Positions 50,068-63,962 are shown, counted from the stretch's first letter. The stretch is DNA of 64,000 nt from Brevipalpus yothersi (GCA_003956705.1 QZCP01000057.1:237837-301836), one strand, 5' to 3'. Numbers and translations are program-made. Notes: generated by a model from the sequence alone, not told the origin.

Positions 50068-50193
50068 ATGCAATCCAGTGAAAAAGATGACCAAACAGAT
50101 AAATCATCCCTTTCACCAACATCATCATTCCTTAACATTGCCAATGGATGCTATCATTTACTTGAATCATCTTCATCCACCGAAACAATTGCT
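50068..50193 (+). CDS. Possible alternative first coding exon of the serine-rich gene
   Basis: The ATG at 50068 opens 42 codons (MQSSEKDDQTDKSSLSPTSS...TETIA), ending exactly at a consensus donor GTAAGT at 50194. The phase is 0, the same as the donor at 46922, so it could replace the two upstream exons before a shared downstream exon. The Ser/Asp-rich composition resembles the neighbouring gene. This is inference; no downstream acceptor exon was identified in the window. Confidence 0.4.
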
Positions 50194-50438
50194 GTAAGTT
50201 TACCAATACGAATTCAATATGATCCGATATCCATCTCACGTGGTTGCATGTGCATGGTATAAGTTTACAAAATTGATACGATAGGATCTCTTACGCTAGA
50301 ATCAGTGTTTTCTCTTTCATCTTCACCAAAAAATATACATATAAATTAGAATTAGAATTCCAGTTACATGAAGATTTATGCATGAGAGCTTCTCAAAATT
50401 TGATTCAGTGATGATGATAAAAATAGAGTTCATGTGTT

Positions 50439-50441
<3 letters not shown>

Positions 50442-50493
<52 letters not shown>
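50442..50493. repeat. (CT)n microsatellite
   Basis: About 52 bp of CT, 250 bp after the possible alternative exon. Confidence 0.95.
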
Positions 50494-50497
<4 letters not shown>

Positions 50498-51566
50498 AAA
50501 TCTGCTATCATGATAATATGAAATGATGTTCTCGCTCCAATGAAAAGGGGTGATGATGAGAAAAAAAATTCACCAGAGAATACTCTCATTCAAAATAGCG
50601 GGAGAGACTGAGGACCAAAGTATATACAATTTTTGAAAGCTATATGTGTGGATGATTACATGAATCTGATAAATATATTTCATTTTGTTACCCTGGCATG
50701 CGTCAAAATCATCAAATTCAGCATTCTCTATCTAAGATTGCTTATCATGTACAAACACGAGAACGTTTACACTAGTGTTTTCTAATCGAAATTGACATCT
50801 ACACTTGTGTTGTCATTTTCTCTCGCTTTTCATATGTGTGTCTCTATGATTCTGGAGCCAAAATGATTAAAACAAGATCCTTCGTAGATCTGTAAGAGAC
50901 ATCTCTCATGTAAGTCTAACTGAAGAAGAAGTGGAAGAGAGAGAAAGTTATCACCGAAATTGTGACTAGTATATTGTAGTTATGGTGGAATAGCTTATTC
51001 ATTTTGACATACTCAAGAGTTTATCATAAAACGAAATATCTGGTCCAATTTGTTTTCGCCCAAAACATCAGCTCGTGAATTTGGTAATTTTCAAGTGAAA
51101 GTCAAATTTAGGGTCCATCTTTTTCCACTTAAATTGCTGTTTAGCCCACGCACAAGTAGTATAGCAAAAAATAAGACATGATTCCAAATTTATTTGGACA
51201 TTTCTAATCAAATTTTATCATAAAAAACTTGCGCTAAGGGAATATAAGTTTTTTTCTCACTTCTTTAATCTTGTTCTGCGTGAAGCTGATTTTGGAGGAA
51301 TAGAAAGAGAGAGAGAAAAATACTTGCTCTCTTTTCATCAAATTCATTTTTTGCTCCATATTATTCATGTCATCTGGAGGCCAAAGTTATAGAGAGAATC
51401 TATCTTTTAAGCCTCATGAAACTTCATGGTAGCTACAAGATCTGATTAACTCTTTTCCATTTACTATTTCAACAATCTACGTTTTTTCTGGTCGCCTTGT
51501 AATCTCTTCCACAGTCTTCTCGAGATCCTGATGAAACCTCTTCATTTCCCATCTGATTGTGTGTTG

Positions 51567-51570
<4 letters not shown>

Positions 51571-51632
<62 letters not shown>
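51571..51632. repeat. (CT)n microsatellite
   Basis: About 62 bp of CT. Confidence 0.95.
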
Positions 51633-51635
<3 letters not shown>

Positions 51636-52004
51636 ACACAACTCTCAAGAATGTTGTACATGCCAGCAACAAGATGCTGAGGCAAGATGTGAAGTGATGA
51701 AGATGAAAAGTGGAAATAAGATGAGAAGTAGTAGAAGGAGAAGAAGGAGAAAAGATGAAGGTGACGATGAGATGAAAATGTGAACATGGTAGTTTATCTG
51801 AGGTCGTAGCATCTATCACATGCTATTCTTGATATGTTATGTTGAGGATTCTCAAGCTTCAATTAGATATTACAGCACATTATCTCCTGGTCATGTATTC
51901 ATCAATCTAATTTTCTCCTCACAAGAAAGAGAGAGAGAATAAGAGAGAAAAGATAGCAAGACTCTCTCTTTCTACACTTATACTAAAATTCTGTTGCCGA
52001 ATTT

Positions 52005-52295
52005 TTGTATGAATCAAGTGTGCCTGATGGCACCAAAAAATGCGATCTGAATGATAAAAGGCTAGAACTGGTCCTACAAGAGAGGAAAAAAGATCGACCG
52101 GTTTGTTTCAATGAGCTGTACTTTCTAGCAACTATTGCTTTTTTTGTAGCACTTTGGTATCAAGTATTCCCAATATACATACAGAAAAAGTTTTCTTTTC
52201 AAGCTCAACCATATTCTCAAATGCTACCTAGTACATTTACCATTATGATTTGTTCAAACACTATGAACTGTCCCCTTGAACTTGCCGCCAATTGA
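52005..52295 (+). CDS. Orphan open frame, 96 codons, unknown
   Basis: A non-repetitive frame in otherwise simple sequence. The N-terminal half is charged (DLNDKRLELVLQERKKDRPV); a hydrophobic stretch follows (ELYFLATIAFFVALWYQVF). The apparent ATG at 52005 may not be real. It could be a decayed gene, an exon or a transposon remnant. Nothing recognised; chance occurrence is possible. Confidence 0.15.
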   Translation: MYESSVPDGTKKCDLNDKRLELVLQERKKDRPVCFNELYFLATIAFFVALWYQVFPIYIQKKFSFQAQPYSQMLPSTFTIMICSNTMNCPLELAAN

Positions 52296-52393
52296 GTCAT
52301 GATCTTACTCCTCTTCTTCCTCTTCTCTGGCATCTCAATCGGTAGTCCTTTGAGACACGAAAAAAAAGTCTACAGATTATGAATTCAATCAGG

Positions 52394-52398
<5 letters not shown>

Positions 52399-52451
<53 letters not shown>
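52399..52451. repeat. (GA)n microsatellite
   Basis: About 53 bp of GA. Confidence 0.95.
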
Positions 52452-52452
<1 letters not shown>

Positions 52453-53258
52453 GCCTTCGTGAAAGAGGTACCCAAATTTTGAGGTCCACTATAAGTCTAG
52501 TGGGAAACCGGAAAGAGAAGCAAAAAATAGTAAGAGACAGAGAAAACAACACTGCGAATTGGGTTGATCCTTCTAATTCGGCTGGCGAATGATCACGATA
52601 TTGCATAAATTACAATTACTGTGTAAATCCTTAACTTGATTAACTCTGAACATTGAAATTAATCAGACTCACGTTGTTAGTATCAGTATCACTTTATCTA
52701 TTTTCTATCTCTCTTCTCTTCTCTTCTTTTCTCTCTCTTTTTTCATTGATTTTGGTAAGCATGCAAGGAGCCCAACATGAGCCTGCTGATTGTGTGTACA
52801 TAAAAAGTTTCCAAAGATTTATTAGCTCTTTTATCATACAAACACAAACATATACACGCGCTTAAAATTCTTTTTCATTTTGTTTCCCTTTTTGGAAGAT
52901 TGTTCCATTCGAAAAATCTGACAGTCAAGGAGAATAGAATAACACAGATCATTGAATGATTTTTTCACTCTCTACATGGAGTAACAAGTGTGAATGGCCA
53001 AAAAGACATGAAAAAGAGAGAAAGAGAGAGAGAGAGTGAGAGGATAAAATGTTCCAGCTGATTCGGGAAACCTCGATAATCTTATCGCCCTATGAACTTT
53101 CATCATGCAAAATTAATCCATCATCTTTTCATGATCAAAGTGTGCTAGACTGTCACTATATTAAGCGTTTATGAATGTCTAGTGATCGATGATCAGCATC
53201 AATGTCGGTGGCATCGATGCTTCTTAAAATGCTGAATAAAAACAGATTTTCTCTTTCT

Positions 53259-53261
<3 letters not shown>

Positions 53262-53310
<49 letters not shown>
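53262..53310. repeat. (CT)n microsatellite
   Basis: About 49 bp of CT. Confidence 0.95.
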
Positions 53311-53314
<4 letters not shown>

Positions 53315-55004
53315 GTTCATGATATTGGAAAAATACTAGTCTTATGGATTAGAGAGAAGAATATCAATGATCATGGTTGAACAAAATTAATGATCTTCGT
53401 GTTCAGTTGATGTTGCAATCTTTGCTTCAGAATTAGGTCAACAAAGAGAGCTAATTCTTGATGCTGAGCGGATAATTCGAGAGAAAAGTTTTCCCTCCTC
53501 TCTGCAATCTGAGAATCATAAAAGAACGATCAAGAAGAAAGGAAGAGAAAGAAAAGTCCTGTCCGTTCAAATATGATGGTGAAGAGGGCAAAGTGTGTAT
53601 ATAGATTGTAAATGATCGAAAATGCTCTCCTTCTTATTCTTCCTCTCTACTCACAGAAAAAGATGGAATACAGAGGGAATAACACAGAGAATACATATCA
53701 GCTTAACTGTTGTTCTTTTCTCATCTCTATTTCTCTGTCTCTCTCTCTTTCATGATTTGGGAAAACAAAAATATTTGCTGACCATTTGCCATCTATTTAA
53801 ACGTCACATATGATGAGTTAGGATTTCTTGAATACATGTTTCACTTCCCATGTATCATGGCGGGAAATGTTTCCTCAAGTAAAATATGAACCAGAATAGA
53901 GAAAAGGCTCAAAAAAGATACAATAAAAATCAGATGGATAGAGGAAAGATAATTAGCGTGGCGTGTTGAAGAAGCAAGGTGAATATAAGGATCAAAAAGT
54001 GGCAAGCAAAAGATGAATTTATTTTGACGAGTGTAAATGATGAGTGTGTTTTGGGTGAGTGGGATTAAGTGATGAAGATGACTATTTCATCATCAAAACA
54101 TCTTGTTTAATCAAATTCATATTTTTTTCAGCCCCCATAATAGCTTCCAAATTGGTCTCTTGTACCATACATGCTTTTTTTATCTCACATGTGTATCATG
54201 TGAGATGGAAGAAGATGAGTTAAAGTCAACTATTCCAGTGATTATTGCTATGTTTATATATAAGTATTTTTCGAAGTAATGTGAAATCTTAGATGTATGG
54301 AAAGTTTGGATCAAAATTTTTTTGACATGAAAGATGAGATAATATCATTTTCTTCCTCTCTTGCGAATATATTGCATAATTTATTAGCCATGAATGAATT
54401 TGATCTTGATATTTTTGAGCTATTAGGGCCACCCAAAAACACTTCTCACAGTGTTAATTCATATAAAGTCTCGTACGTTTGAATGATTCACATGATTTAA
54501 TTTGAGTTTAACAAATTTCACAGCTTATGTGTATATACTCAGAAGTGTTCCTTTTTGAAGATCAATTTTCACCTAATTTGGCTATCTTAGTTAAACGGAA
54601 TACATTAAACGCTACATAATACACGTGTTTCACCATGAGTGCCTCTGTGATCCATTCAATTTGTTACTCTCTCGAATGACTGATTAACTTGAAGAGTGAA
54701 AGAAGAAAAATTATCTCATCCAGAATAAATTTTTCATACAATATCATACGTGTGTGTCTGTATTTTTTTCCCCATATTCTGGGTGAAAACTGTTCACCAC
54801 TAAATCTCTCCTCAATTCAATCCATCCATCCCACAAGAGCAATACAGTTTTACGGTTTATCTGGGTAGAAAAAAATAGAGTAGAATAAGAAACAGAAAAG
54901 AGAAAGAAAGATCAGAAATTCAATGTGATGTCAGTTATTTTTTCTTCTACTTGTATTCTCTCTCTCCCACCTTGACATGATAAGAATGTTTCACTTGTTC
55001 AACT

Positions 55005-55009
<5 letters not shown>

Positions 55010-55069
<60 letters not shown>

Positions 55070-55183
55070 CATAGAGACTCTCCTTTTAAATTGATTCGCC
55101 CTGCCTGCCCTCTGGCCCCGCATCATCCAGCATCTCCATCCATCATCATTTCTTAATGGATGCCATTTGATCAACATGGCCAC

Positions 55184-55249
<66 letters not shown>
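55010..55249. repeat. Inverted pair: (CT)n, 118-bp insert, (GA)n
   Basis: CT repeat 55010-55067 and GA repeat 55186-55249 flank 118 bp of unique sequence. The two tracts are reverse complements and could pair over about 57 bp on either DNA strand or in a transcript. Confidence 0.95.
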
Positions 55250-55251
<2 letters not shown>

Positions 55252-57609
55252 GGGACGATGGGATGTTGGAGATGATCAAGAAGTGGAAAAGAGAGGCAAA
55301 AAAAGTGTTTCCCTGAATAGATGAACAGATCATAAGAGTGAAGAAAAACTGGGCAAAATGAAACACTATCTGTAATGTATAAGTACCGAGTGATATGGAT
55401 AAATTTTTCATCTCTCTCTTTCTCTCAAAAATTATCTCACTTTTCGTATCATCTTTCATTTCACATTTTGACACAATTCCAATCATGAACACCAAGCACC
55501 TTTTTTGGGGCTCTTTCATCCGAAAAAAAATCATGCATCCCAAGGGCTTACCACCTCGAGAGATGTATCATTAATTGATTGTACACCAACGGCTATTCGT
55601 GTAATTAGCACATTGTAACATTGAAGCTTTCGAAATGTGATGGCTATTTCGTTGAGCGTGAAAACTGTTCCATTGTTCATTGAGGCTAAGTGAGTTTGTA
55701 TTATAATTTTCTTTTTGCCGCTCAAAAATAGTTTCTCTTATAAATTAATACACTTTTTCCCAAGCATTTCTCGAATTCGAACATGATGAAATCGAGTTGT
55801 TGAAGAGAGCCGGAAGCGAAAAAAAGGCTCAATTCGATGCGATGAGAGATAAAGTATTAAGCTCAAATCTATCCATTTTTTGATCCGATAATTTGGGAAC
55901 CGAATACATTAGGCAACACTTTAATTCTGCTAATTGTTTTTTCATCATCTCAAAACACTTAGGATGGTCAAATATACACATACAGACATATACAACATGA
56001 TGTACCTTGAAAAAGACTGACTTGCAAATTATAATAACTCTGTTTAAGGTTGCTAACGAAAACTGACTTCTCCTCTTTTCTTCTTATTTAACTTGAATTT
56101 TTTTTTACCTCTTCTCAAGTTGATCAGAGCGAAAATTTATTCAACTGGACTGAAACTTTTGGAAATAGCTTCCCATTTCATCTTCATCTTCATCTTTCTT
56201 CTCCTCATTTTCATCTCTTCTTTTTTTCTCCTCTTCATCTTTGGTTTTCTTCTCTCTCTTTTTTCTATTCCTCTCCACTTCATTCGTTAATCTGATTATT
56301 TTCCTTTACTTCTAGTGTCCAACATCTTTCTATACTCTATCTTACCAATTAATTTTCGAAGATTTTTTTCTTCTCTTCTTCTACTCATTCAAATTCTTTC
56401 CTCATCTGACTTTTCAGCAACTTTGAAATTCTGATGATGGACACCCGAAAACTATTGACTTTGCTTAATTTTGGCAAATTTATTTTACCTCTCTTCAGAT
56501 GATGCTCATATAAGTACTGTAGCTACTTTTTTTTAATTGAGAAATTAGTTTATTATCACCGAGGAACATCTTTTTCCCTCTCCTCTCCTATCCCATGATC
56601 TTAAATCCATATGATTCCAATCCAAATACACACGCAAATAGCCAATCTGATTCTGATTCTGATTTAGTCGGGTATTGAGATTAATGGAATGTTGTTAGTG
56701 GTTACTTGAGAAGGGGAACACAAATTCATGTACACACACACAGATATAGTACCTTACAAGCAGTTTGGCCTCTTTTAAAATGCTGAGATTTCATTTTTAT
56801 TATCATTCTCATGACATACAGGCCTATCATCAACTGGACATGTACCATGTATACATACACATACAGATACACCTATACACACACACACTTGTGTTCTACT
56901 TAGATAATCATTTGAAAAGATCGTATAGAAAGAAAAAGCCGCCACTTCAATTTCAATCTAATTGATTTTCACCATTTTATAAGATTTTATAAGACATATA
57001 CACTCATATATCAGATAGTGATATCAATTCTCTCACAAATTTTTCGGATACTCCGAGATAATCGGATGAATGTTAATGATAAAGATAAACTTGTTTTCAT
57101 TATCATCATCTTTTTTTCGAAATGGGCTTTACCCGATCTGGCTAGCATACAGTCCTGCCTTAACAGCTTACCGATCATCACCCGATAGGCTTTAGGAACC
57201 GGAAAAATTGTCCAAAAAGTTAATCATGTACATGTGAGATGGCTTGGAATATATATATATATCGGATGAAAGGAAAAATTGCTGATTCTGACAGAAGATA
57301 ATAAATTGAATGATGAGGAAGCAAGCATGTGAACAACTTTTTTTCTCATTTCTTGTGTGTATGTGTGTGTGTGTGTGAGTATAATTTTGGGTTGAAAAAA
57401 ATCGGAAGTATTCGATGCTCTGAGGAATACCACTTGATGGACATAAAAATTGCTTACATTCTGGGCACACAATCAGTCACTTCAAACAGAAATGGACATC
57501 AATGTAAGGTCTATTCAGCTTTCTGTAGACCTTGAGGAGAAAAAGTATGGATAAACCGAAAAGGAATCAAGTTTGTTCCTTTTATGATGATGACTTTCCA
57601 ATAGAAAAA

Positions 57610-57638
57610 GAGAAAGAGAGAGAGAGAGAGAGAGAGAA
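57610..57638. repeat. (GA)n microsatellite
   Basis: About 29 bp of GA with one interruption. Confidence 0.85.
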
Positions 57639-58654
57639 GATGGAGAAGGTAAATGATGGAGATCAGTTTATTCCCAACACAGTCCAAGAGAAACAGGAAT
57701 AGAGAGAGATGAGAATTTGAGCTGGATATATCTCTATTTATTCTGATGGATTGGCCATTCATATATTCCTCTTTCTCTTTTCCTGCCCATAGATTTGTGC
57801 ATTTATGATGGTTTTGTTTTTTCCCACAAATTCCTAGACCAAAGACAATCCTCTTATGCTGTATCTTTTTTCATACTTCAATTTATCTCCAGTCTATGGT
57901 CGACAGAGAATTAGAAACTTAGCCTTTGTCTACCTATTGATCCAATTTTTTTAGACTCATTCCTATGTATGTAATTCTTTCATCAGAAGATGAGAACAAT
58001 TTTCTGATGAAGAGTATTCTTAGACTATTATTTGCTTGAGTCCACAAAGTATGCAACCTTTTTGCCGTGATAATGTCTGTTCTCAACAGAAGATGATCAT
58101 GTTCATGCTCATGCATTTGAAACGATTTTCGTTTCTACTTTCGCCTAATTCAACTATACATACTTACGTGTATACATTGTGCTTTATGTGGAATAATATC
58201 ATCACAAATCTGCAAGAAAAACAAACAATTTCAAATCCAGATCCATGCCCTTGAAAAAGTGAGGGAGAAAAATGGACACATAGGCAGTTTTTTGGATTAT
58301 TTTCTCTCTGTTTCTTCATGAATGATGCTCGGAAAAAAAGCTTGTAAAAAAAATATTTCGATTTCAAATCAGCCAGAAATAACGGTTCTCTACTTTCTAA
58401 TCTGAATCGCTTGAATCGCTCCAAGTCTTCACTTGTTTAGCTGATAGCCCTATGGGAGAAGTTATCTGAGAAGAATAAGACTGTTCAGTTCAATTTCCGC
58501 AAAATGATAAGGCAAACTATCGCATAAATAAACATGCCCGTTTACTTCTCATAACCCAAAAACAACAGACTGCCACACAATATCGGTTCATCTGAGATAG
58601 AGAAAAAGAGAGAGATCATGTGGCGATGATTGGGACCACCATAAGGTTAATAAG

Positions 58655-58656
<2 letters not shown>

Positions 58657-58722
<66 letters not shown>
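58657..58722. repeat. (CT)n microsatellite
   Basis: About 66 bp of CT; a shorter tract follows at 59021-59041. Confidence 0.95.
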
Positions 58723-58725
<3 letters not shown>

Positions 58726-60157
58726 ATTCTTTTTCTCTCTCTCTTCTTCATCCTTTCCTCCAGATCATCATTCTCAGTACATTGATCTACTTTTTGATTC
58801 ATCCATTCGATCCAGTTGATGATCAACCGTGAACAACTTTTCGATTCTCTCTCCCTGTACGATGCCATTCTTTTGCATCTAATTTGATTGTTTTCCAAGT
58901 TTGAACATGTGTGCATGATCAGAACAAACGAACACACACATGATTATTCATGATAAATAGGAAAGCGATAGAAATTCGTCAAGAGATGTTAACGCTTGAC
59001 AAAAGGAATAGATTTTCGATCTCTCTCTCTCTCTCTCTCTAGTTCTATCCATAATGACAGTAGAATGTTATAATTGAGATGCTTGTGATCATGCAATTAC
59101 TTTGTCTATCACATTATCAAGCCATCCCTTAATCTGTACTTGTGCGTTGAGCATGATAATAGATAAAATTTTCATCCAAACAAACAGCAAATGACCTCCC
59201 AGACTGATCCCTTTTGTGGTTTCACATTTTCTCGGCATTCTAACTAATGGAACATGTATACACGCATTTTTTTCATCGGTATTTTTTTCTATTACATCAT
59301 ATGCCCAAGTAGCCTCAAATCAGCATCCGAGAAAAAGTAATCATCTTCTGACCAGAACTCTGTATTCGGAAATATGTTCATCCACCACATCCTGAACCGG
59401 TTGTAAACTGTTATTTTGTGCCCAACAGATTATCATTCATCGGGGGGGGGGGGCAAAAAAAGAGGAATCCTCCTACCGATTAATCATGGATATCAGAGTT
59501 AATTAAACATCATTTGATTGGATAAAAAAGTAAAATGTTTTGGGGTAAAATAAAATAAAAAGAGTGCGTGTTAGTGTATTCAGCATCCTTTCTACCTGAA
59601 AGGATGCTGGATGGAGGCTGGATTCAAACATTTCATCACTGGTCAAATAATTGCGTATAACTGATTCCGCATCCAATTTCTCATTCTATAACAAATTTTT
59701 GAGAGCAATCATAGCCATTTGGAAAGGCTCAAACTGTTCTAAAACACTTTTAATTTTGAAACTTTTAGCCTCCAATAACTGATGGCCATTCATCAGCAGA
59801 TAAAGCTTCCCATTCTTCAAGCTTTTCACGGGTTTCTTTCTCTCCCGATTTACTCAAATTGTGCAACTTTTACCCTCACCGAAAGTAGAAAGAATCTCAT
59901 ATAAGGTGCATTGTCCATTTCATGATGGAACTTCAATCACCCCTCCCCCCTGAATGCTCGATAAATAAACAAGAGGGACAGTGCTACATCATATGAACCC
60001 AGCTCATCACCCAAAATCTTAGGGATTTCCCTTTCCTCTCTCATCACTGTGAGCTTGATTAGAAGCAGCAGTGTGTCGCCCTCATCAACGTCAATCGTCA
60101 AGTGATAGAGGTCAGTGAATTATATCCCGTGGAGGGTTCTGAGATGAGGATGGAATC

Positions 60158-60161
<4 letters not shown>

Positions 60162-60195
<34 letters not shown>
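60162..60195. repeat. (GA)n microsatellite
   Basis: About 34 bp of GA. Confidence 0.9.
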
Positions 60196-60197
<2 letters not shown>

Positions 60198-62564
60198 CTG
60201 ATTGAATGATGGGAAATGAGAGAGATTGGAAAAAGAAGAAGAGCGAAATAATAAGAATAATGAATAAAAAAAATAGCCGAAAAATCGATAATAATGAGCC
60301 CATTTTATGGATACTTAGTAACATCAATCAGTGATTACTATCGAACAATAGGATGAAGTGAAAATATGCGGCTGATCGTTCGTCAATGTTCTGTTCGCTC
60401 GAGGAAGAGAAAATATTATTTTAAAATATTGGAAAACAGCAAAAAGAAAAAAAACAAGAGTTTCATACCAATATATTTGAGTCCTGATAGGGGTAATATA
60501 TTCAGGGCATAAGGTCATGCTGACATATGGTCAGTAGAAGGGTTAAAGATGGGAAAGATGATGGAACTGTAGCTTCAAGTGTTGATTCTATCAAATTCAT
60601 CAGAATATTCAAAGCTTCATCTTTTCTCTCTCCCCTTTCTCCTAAATCTGCCTCTTCCCATTTATCTCACTTGATCCAACTGCATAATAATAATAATAAT
60701 GATAATAGTGTTGTGATTATTAAAAAAAAAGTTTGATAAAATTGATCCATCTTGATGCATCTTGAATCTGAAGGAAGGCATCCTTCAAGAGATGAGATGA
60801 AAATTAAGGTGGACAAGAGGGAAAGTGACACATGAGAATGGGTTGAGCTGAAAATTGGAGGATGACTATTCCGCTGATGAAATCCAGACAAGTGAACAAG
60901 ATAATTGATGCTCAATCTAGGTGAGATTGTACTGTTATTTTCATCATCCGTTCTGTTGGTATTTCTCTTATCTTCTTCTACATTTGTGATATTTCACTCA
61001 ACATCGTTCTGCACAATACAAAGTCAATCAAGTCAGGTCAAGGCTATGGGTCCGATGACCCCTTGAGATAGGCTAGGTGATGCTAATGCCGCTTAGATCA
61101 ATGGTCATTCACAACAAGAATAGCTGAATTTACAACCATAACATGAAGAGATAATTATGCACTTTGAGAGAGAGAAGATGCTCTCAGTAGAGATGGGAGA
61201 CAATCCAGAGATGGGATAAGTCTTCTATTCTCTCTCCTCTTCTTCTCCTGTAAAGAGCTTGTCCATGTTTTGCCAGAGTCCACTGTGAAGTGTGGGCTTG
61301 GTGAGTGGGAGAGTGACTGTGATATGTCTCATGTTAATGGAAGATTCCAATTAAGAACTTTACATCCAACTTGAAGCTGATAAGTTGTATCTACCAAGAA
61401 AGAGCGAAAGAAAGAAAGAGAGAGAGAGAAGGTTCATTACATTGGCATGTACTTGTAACATGTGATTATTGGGAGCTTTGATCGAGTCTTGTGTATGTGA
61501 TTTGAATCTTCTTATCTACTATGGATTGTTAAGCTGAACTCCTTTTCCTGGTGCGTTTTCCACTGAATTCGAATTTTTCTAAGAATTTTTCGATTTTCTC
61601 TTTTCTGCTCAAACTATGAGCTGTACGACCAATTTTTGCTTCGAAATTGTCATTATTGTTCATATTCAATTGATGCTTAGAAGTGTATATATAGTCTATG
61701 TCTACATGGAATTGGATAATAAAATCTGATTTTTTTCCTCCTTGGAGGCAAGAGTTGAAGTTTGCAAAGTTGCAAAAAAACAAAAAATTGCATAAATTGT
61801 ATAATATAATATAAGATAAATTTGGGGGAGGAATCTTTTTTATCTGGCTTATTTGTGCAAACTAAATCAGTCTCTAGAATGATTCTACTCTGAAGCTCAA
61901 CTCACAAGGTAGCTTGAATCCATGTGATAGTATGGGTATGGTAAACATTCCACAATTCATACAAATAATTCTGTTATTTGACAAATAATTTCTCTGTCAA
62001 TGAACTGGGTTCGTACGGAAAGGATTGTGTATATGATCGTTTCAATCCCAAGGGCCATTGACCAGCATTCGCCAATGAAAATTTTTTTTCATTTTTTTTC
62101 GTAATTCTGGGTTCAATTTCATGTTACTATCGGCCACCCTGATGTTAAATCAGCACTTTCATTACTTTTCACAGAAAAAAGAAGAGAGAGAGAGAAAGAG
62201 AAAATAATTCACCAAACAATCAAGATTGAGGAAAATAAATGAAACAAAGAACGATTCAGGCATGATATCTGAGCTTGAAAAATGAGGAAGAAAGAAAGAA
62301 AGAGAGAGAGAGAAAATAACAAGATAATGAATGCAAATGTGAAAAGGTGGGTGCTCAAAGAATAAATAGAAGGAGGATGAGTTGAGCACTAACATGCATT
62401 GGAAATTGGTGTAAAGGTTTGCTGCTTACCTCAGAGCCATCAAGATTCAATGATAATATCACTCATACTACAAGATTAATTGTGTTAGCCAGCGGACTTG
62501 GTTGTGGTTCTGGCTATATTGCTTCTCTCATCATGAACACACACACCGATTAGATAAGCCAAAA

Positions 62565-62567
<3 letters not shown>

Positions 62568-62610
<43 letters not shown>
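62568..62610. repeat. (GA)n microsatellite
   Basis: About 43 bp of GA. Confidence 0.95.
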
Positions 62611-62612
<2 letters not shown>

Positions 62613-63959
62613 AGGAAAAGGGTTGATAAGACTGGTGAATACTTTGTTAACTATCTCAGTAACTCTTCTTATTTTACTGTTAAACTATTAACTCTTCCAA
62701 TTTCTGTTGGAAAATTATTATTAGTCATGATAATGTTGATGATGTTGATCACCATTCTCGTTATCACCACATCAACTTGATATTTTCTTGATCTCTCTCA
62801 CCACTGAATCTTAACTAGCACTTGGGATGCTCTTTCTCTTTCTCTCTTTTTCTCCCTCTTCCTCACTTGATAGGCCATCAAAGTGATCAACCATAAAATT
62901 AACTGGCCATCTTATCCACACATCTTTCCATCAACCCTTCCACCTTTATCCTCATCATTTCATCGCCACATTTTTATCTTCATCTTGAAAGCAAGTGCGA
63001 ACAGATAACTTGCATCCGAACGTATTTCAAACAGATAGATAGCTATACAGATCGCACACGCACAGGGAATTCACATCCATCGAAAATCGTAAATTAAATC
63101 AACTGCACCAAGAATTATCATTAGCTTCCAGTCTGCTCATTGGCAAGTTTGAATGGATGTTTTGCTATGCTTTAGGTTTTTAATTTTGATAATGAGTGAA
63201 AAAAAGTAAGAAGAAAATCTTTTGGCATGATGATGATAGACAAACTAGCTGCTTCCTGTCGGAATCGTGCAGTTCTTATTCCAATCCATCGATTGTGAAT
63301 GAAAATTCAAATACACACACTATTTAGCCTCAGGTATCAGATAACTGAATGGTAAAGAGTTAAAGTGGTACCTGTAAACACTGTCAATCTATTTCAATTT
63401 ACTGATCTCTATTTCCACTTCATCTTTGCATGTCTCTCTCTCTATTTCTTTCTTTTTTTTGCTGCTTTGAAAGCTTAAATGAAATGCTCAACTTATGGGC
63501 TCAATGATTATCTGGAAGTAGTCGTCCATCATTTAACTAAAAACACCTACCGTGAATGTCATGAACTCAAAATATAATTCAGAATATAAGTGAATGTTGA
63601 GGTGAGTAAAGGTAGAATGATGAATGTGACAATCAGCATCTCATCTCTATCATTTTCATCATGAACATATGATCATGAAATGCCCATCATTCGCTTTTTA
63701 AGCTCATTCAACTATACGTGTGTATATATATTCTTCACTCATCGAATAAAGATTCATGGTGGAAAAATATATTCATGAATCATTCATAGACGCTTGATCG
63801 GTATTACTTTTCAAGATAGTTGTACATTAAGCGATCATTACTCACATACACACATATACGTGGAGATTGGCTGTTGATTGAATTCCAAGTGGATGTGATC
63901 AAATTCAGAGGCTTCAGTATTCAGTATTCTAATCGCACAATCCTCATCTCACTCTCTTC

Positions 63960-63962
<3 letters not shown>

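Noticed and set aside
54297..54482. Possible first exon (MESLDQNFFDMKDEII...)
   Set aside because: The donor (GTACGT) is weak and the phase does not match the donor of the serine-rich exon 2; kept only as a note.
54947..55543. 198-codon minus-strand frame
   Set aside because: The frame stays open because CT and GA repeats contain no stops; translation is mostly Ser-Leu and Arg-Glu runs.
60527..60736. 69-codon frame with Asn repeat
   Set aside because: Short, low complexity, no homology recognised and no splice context.
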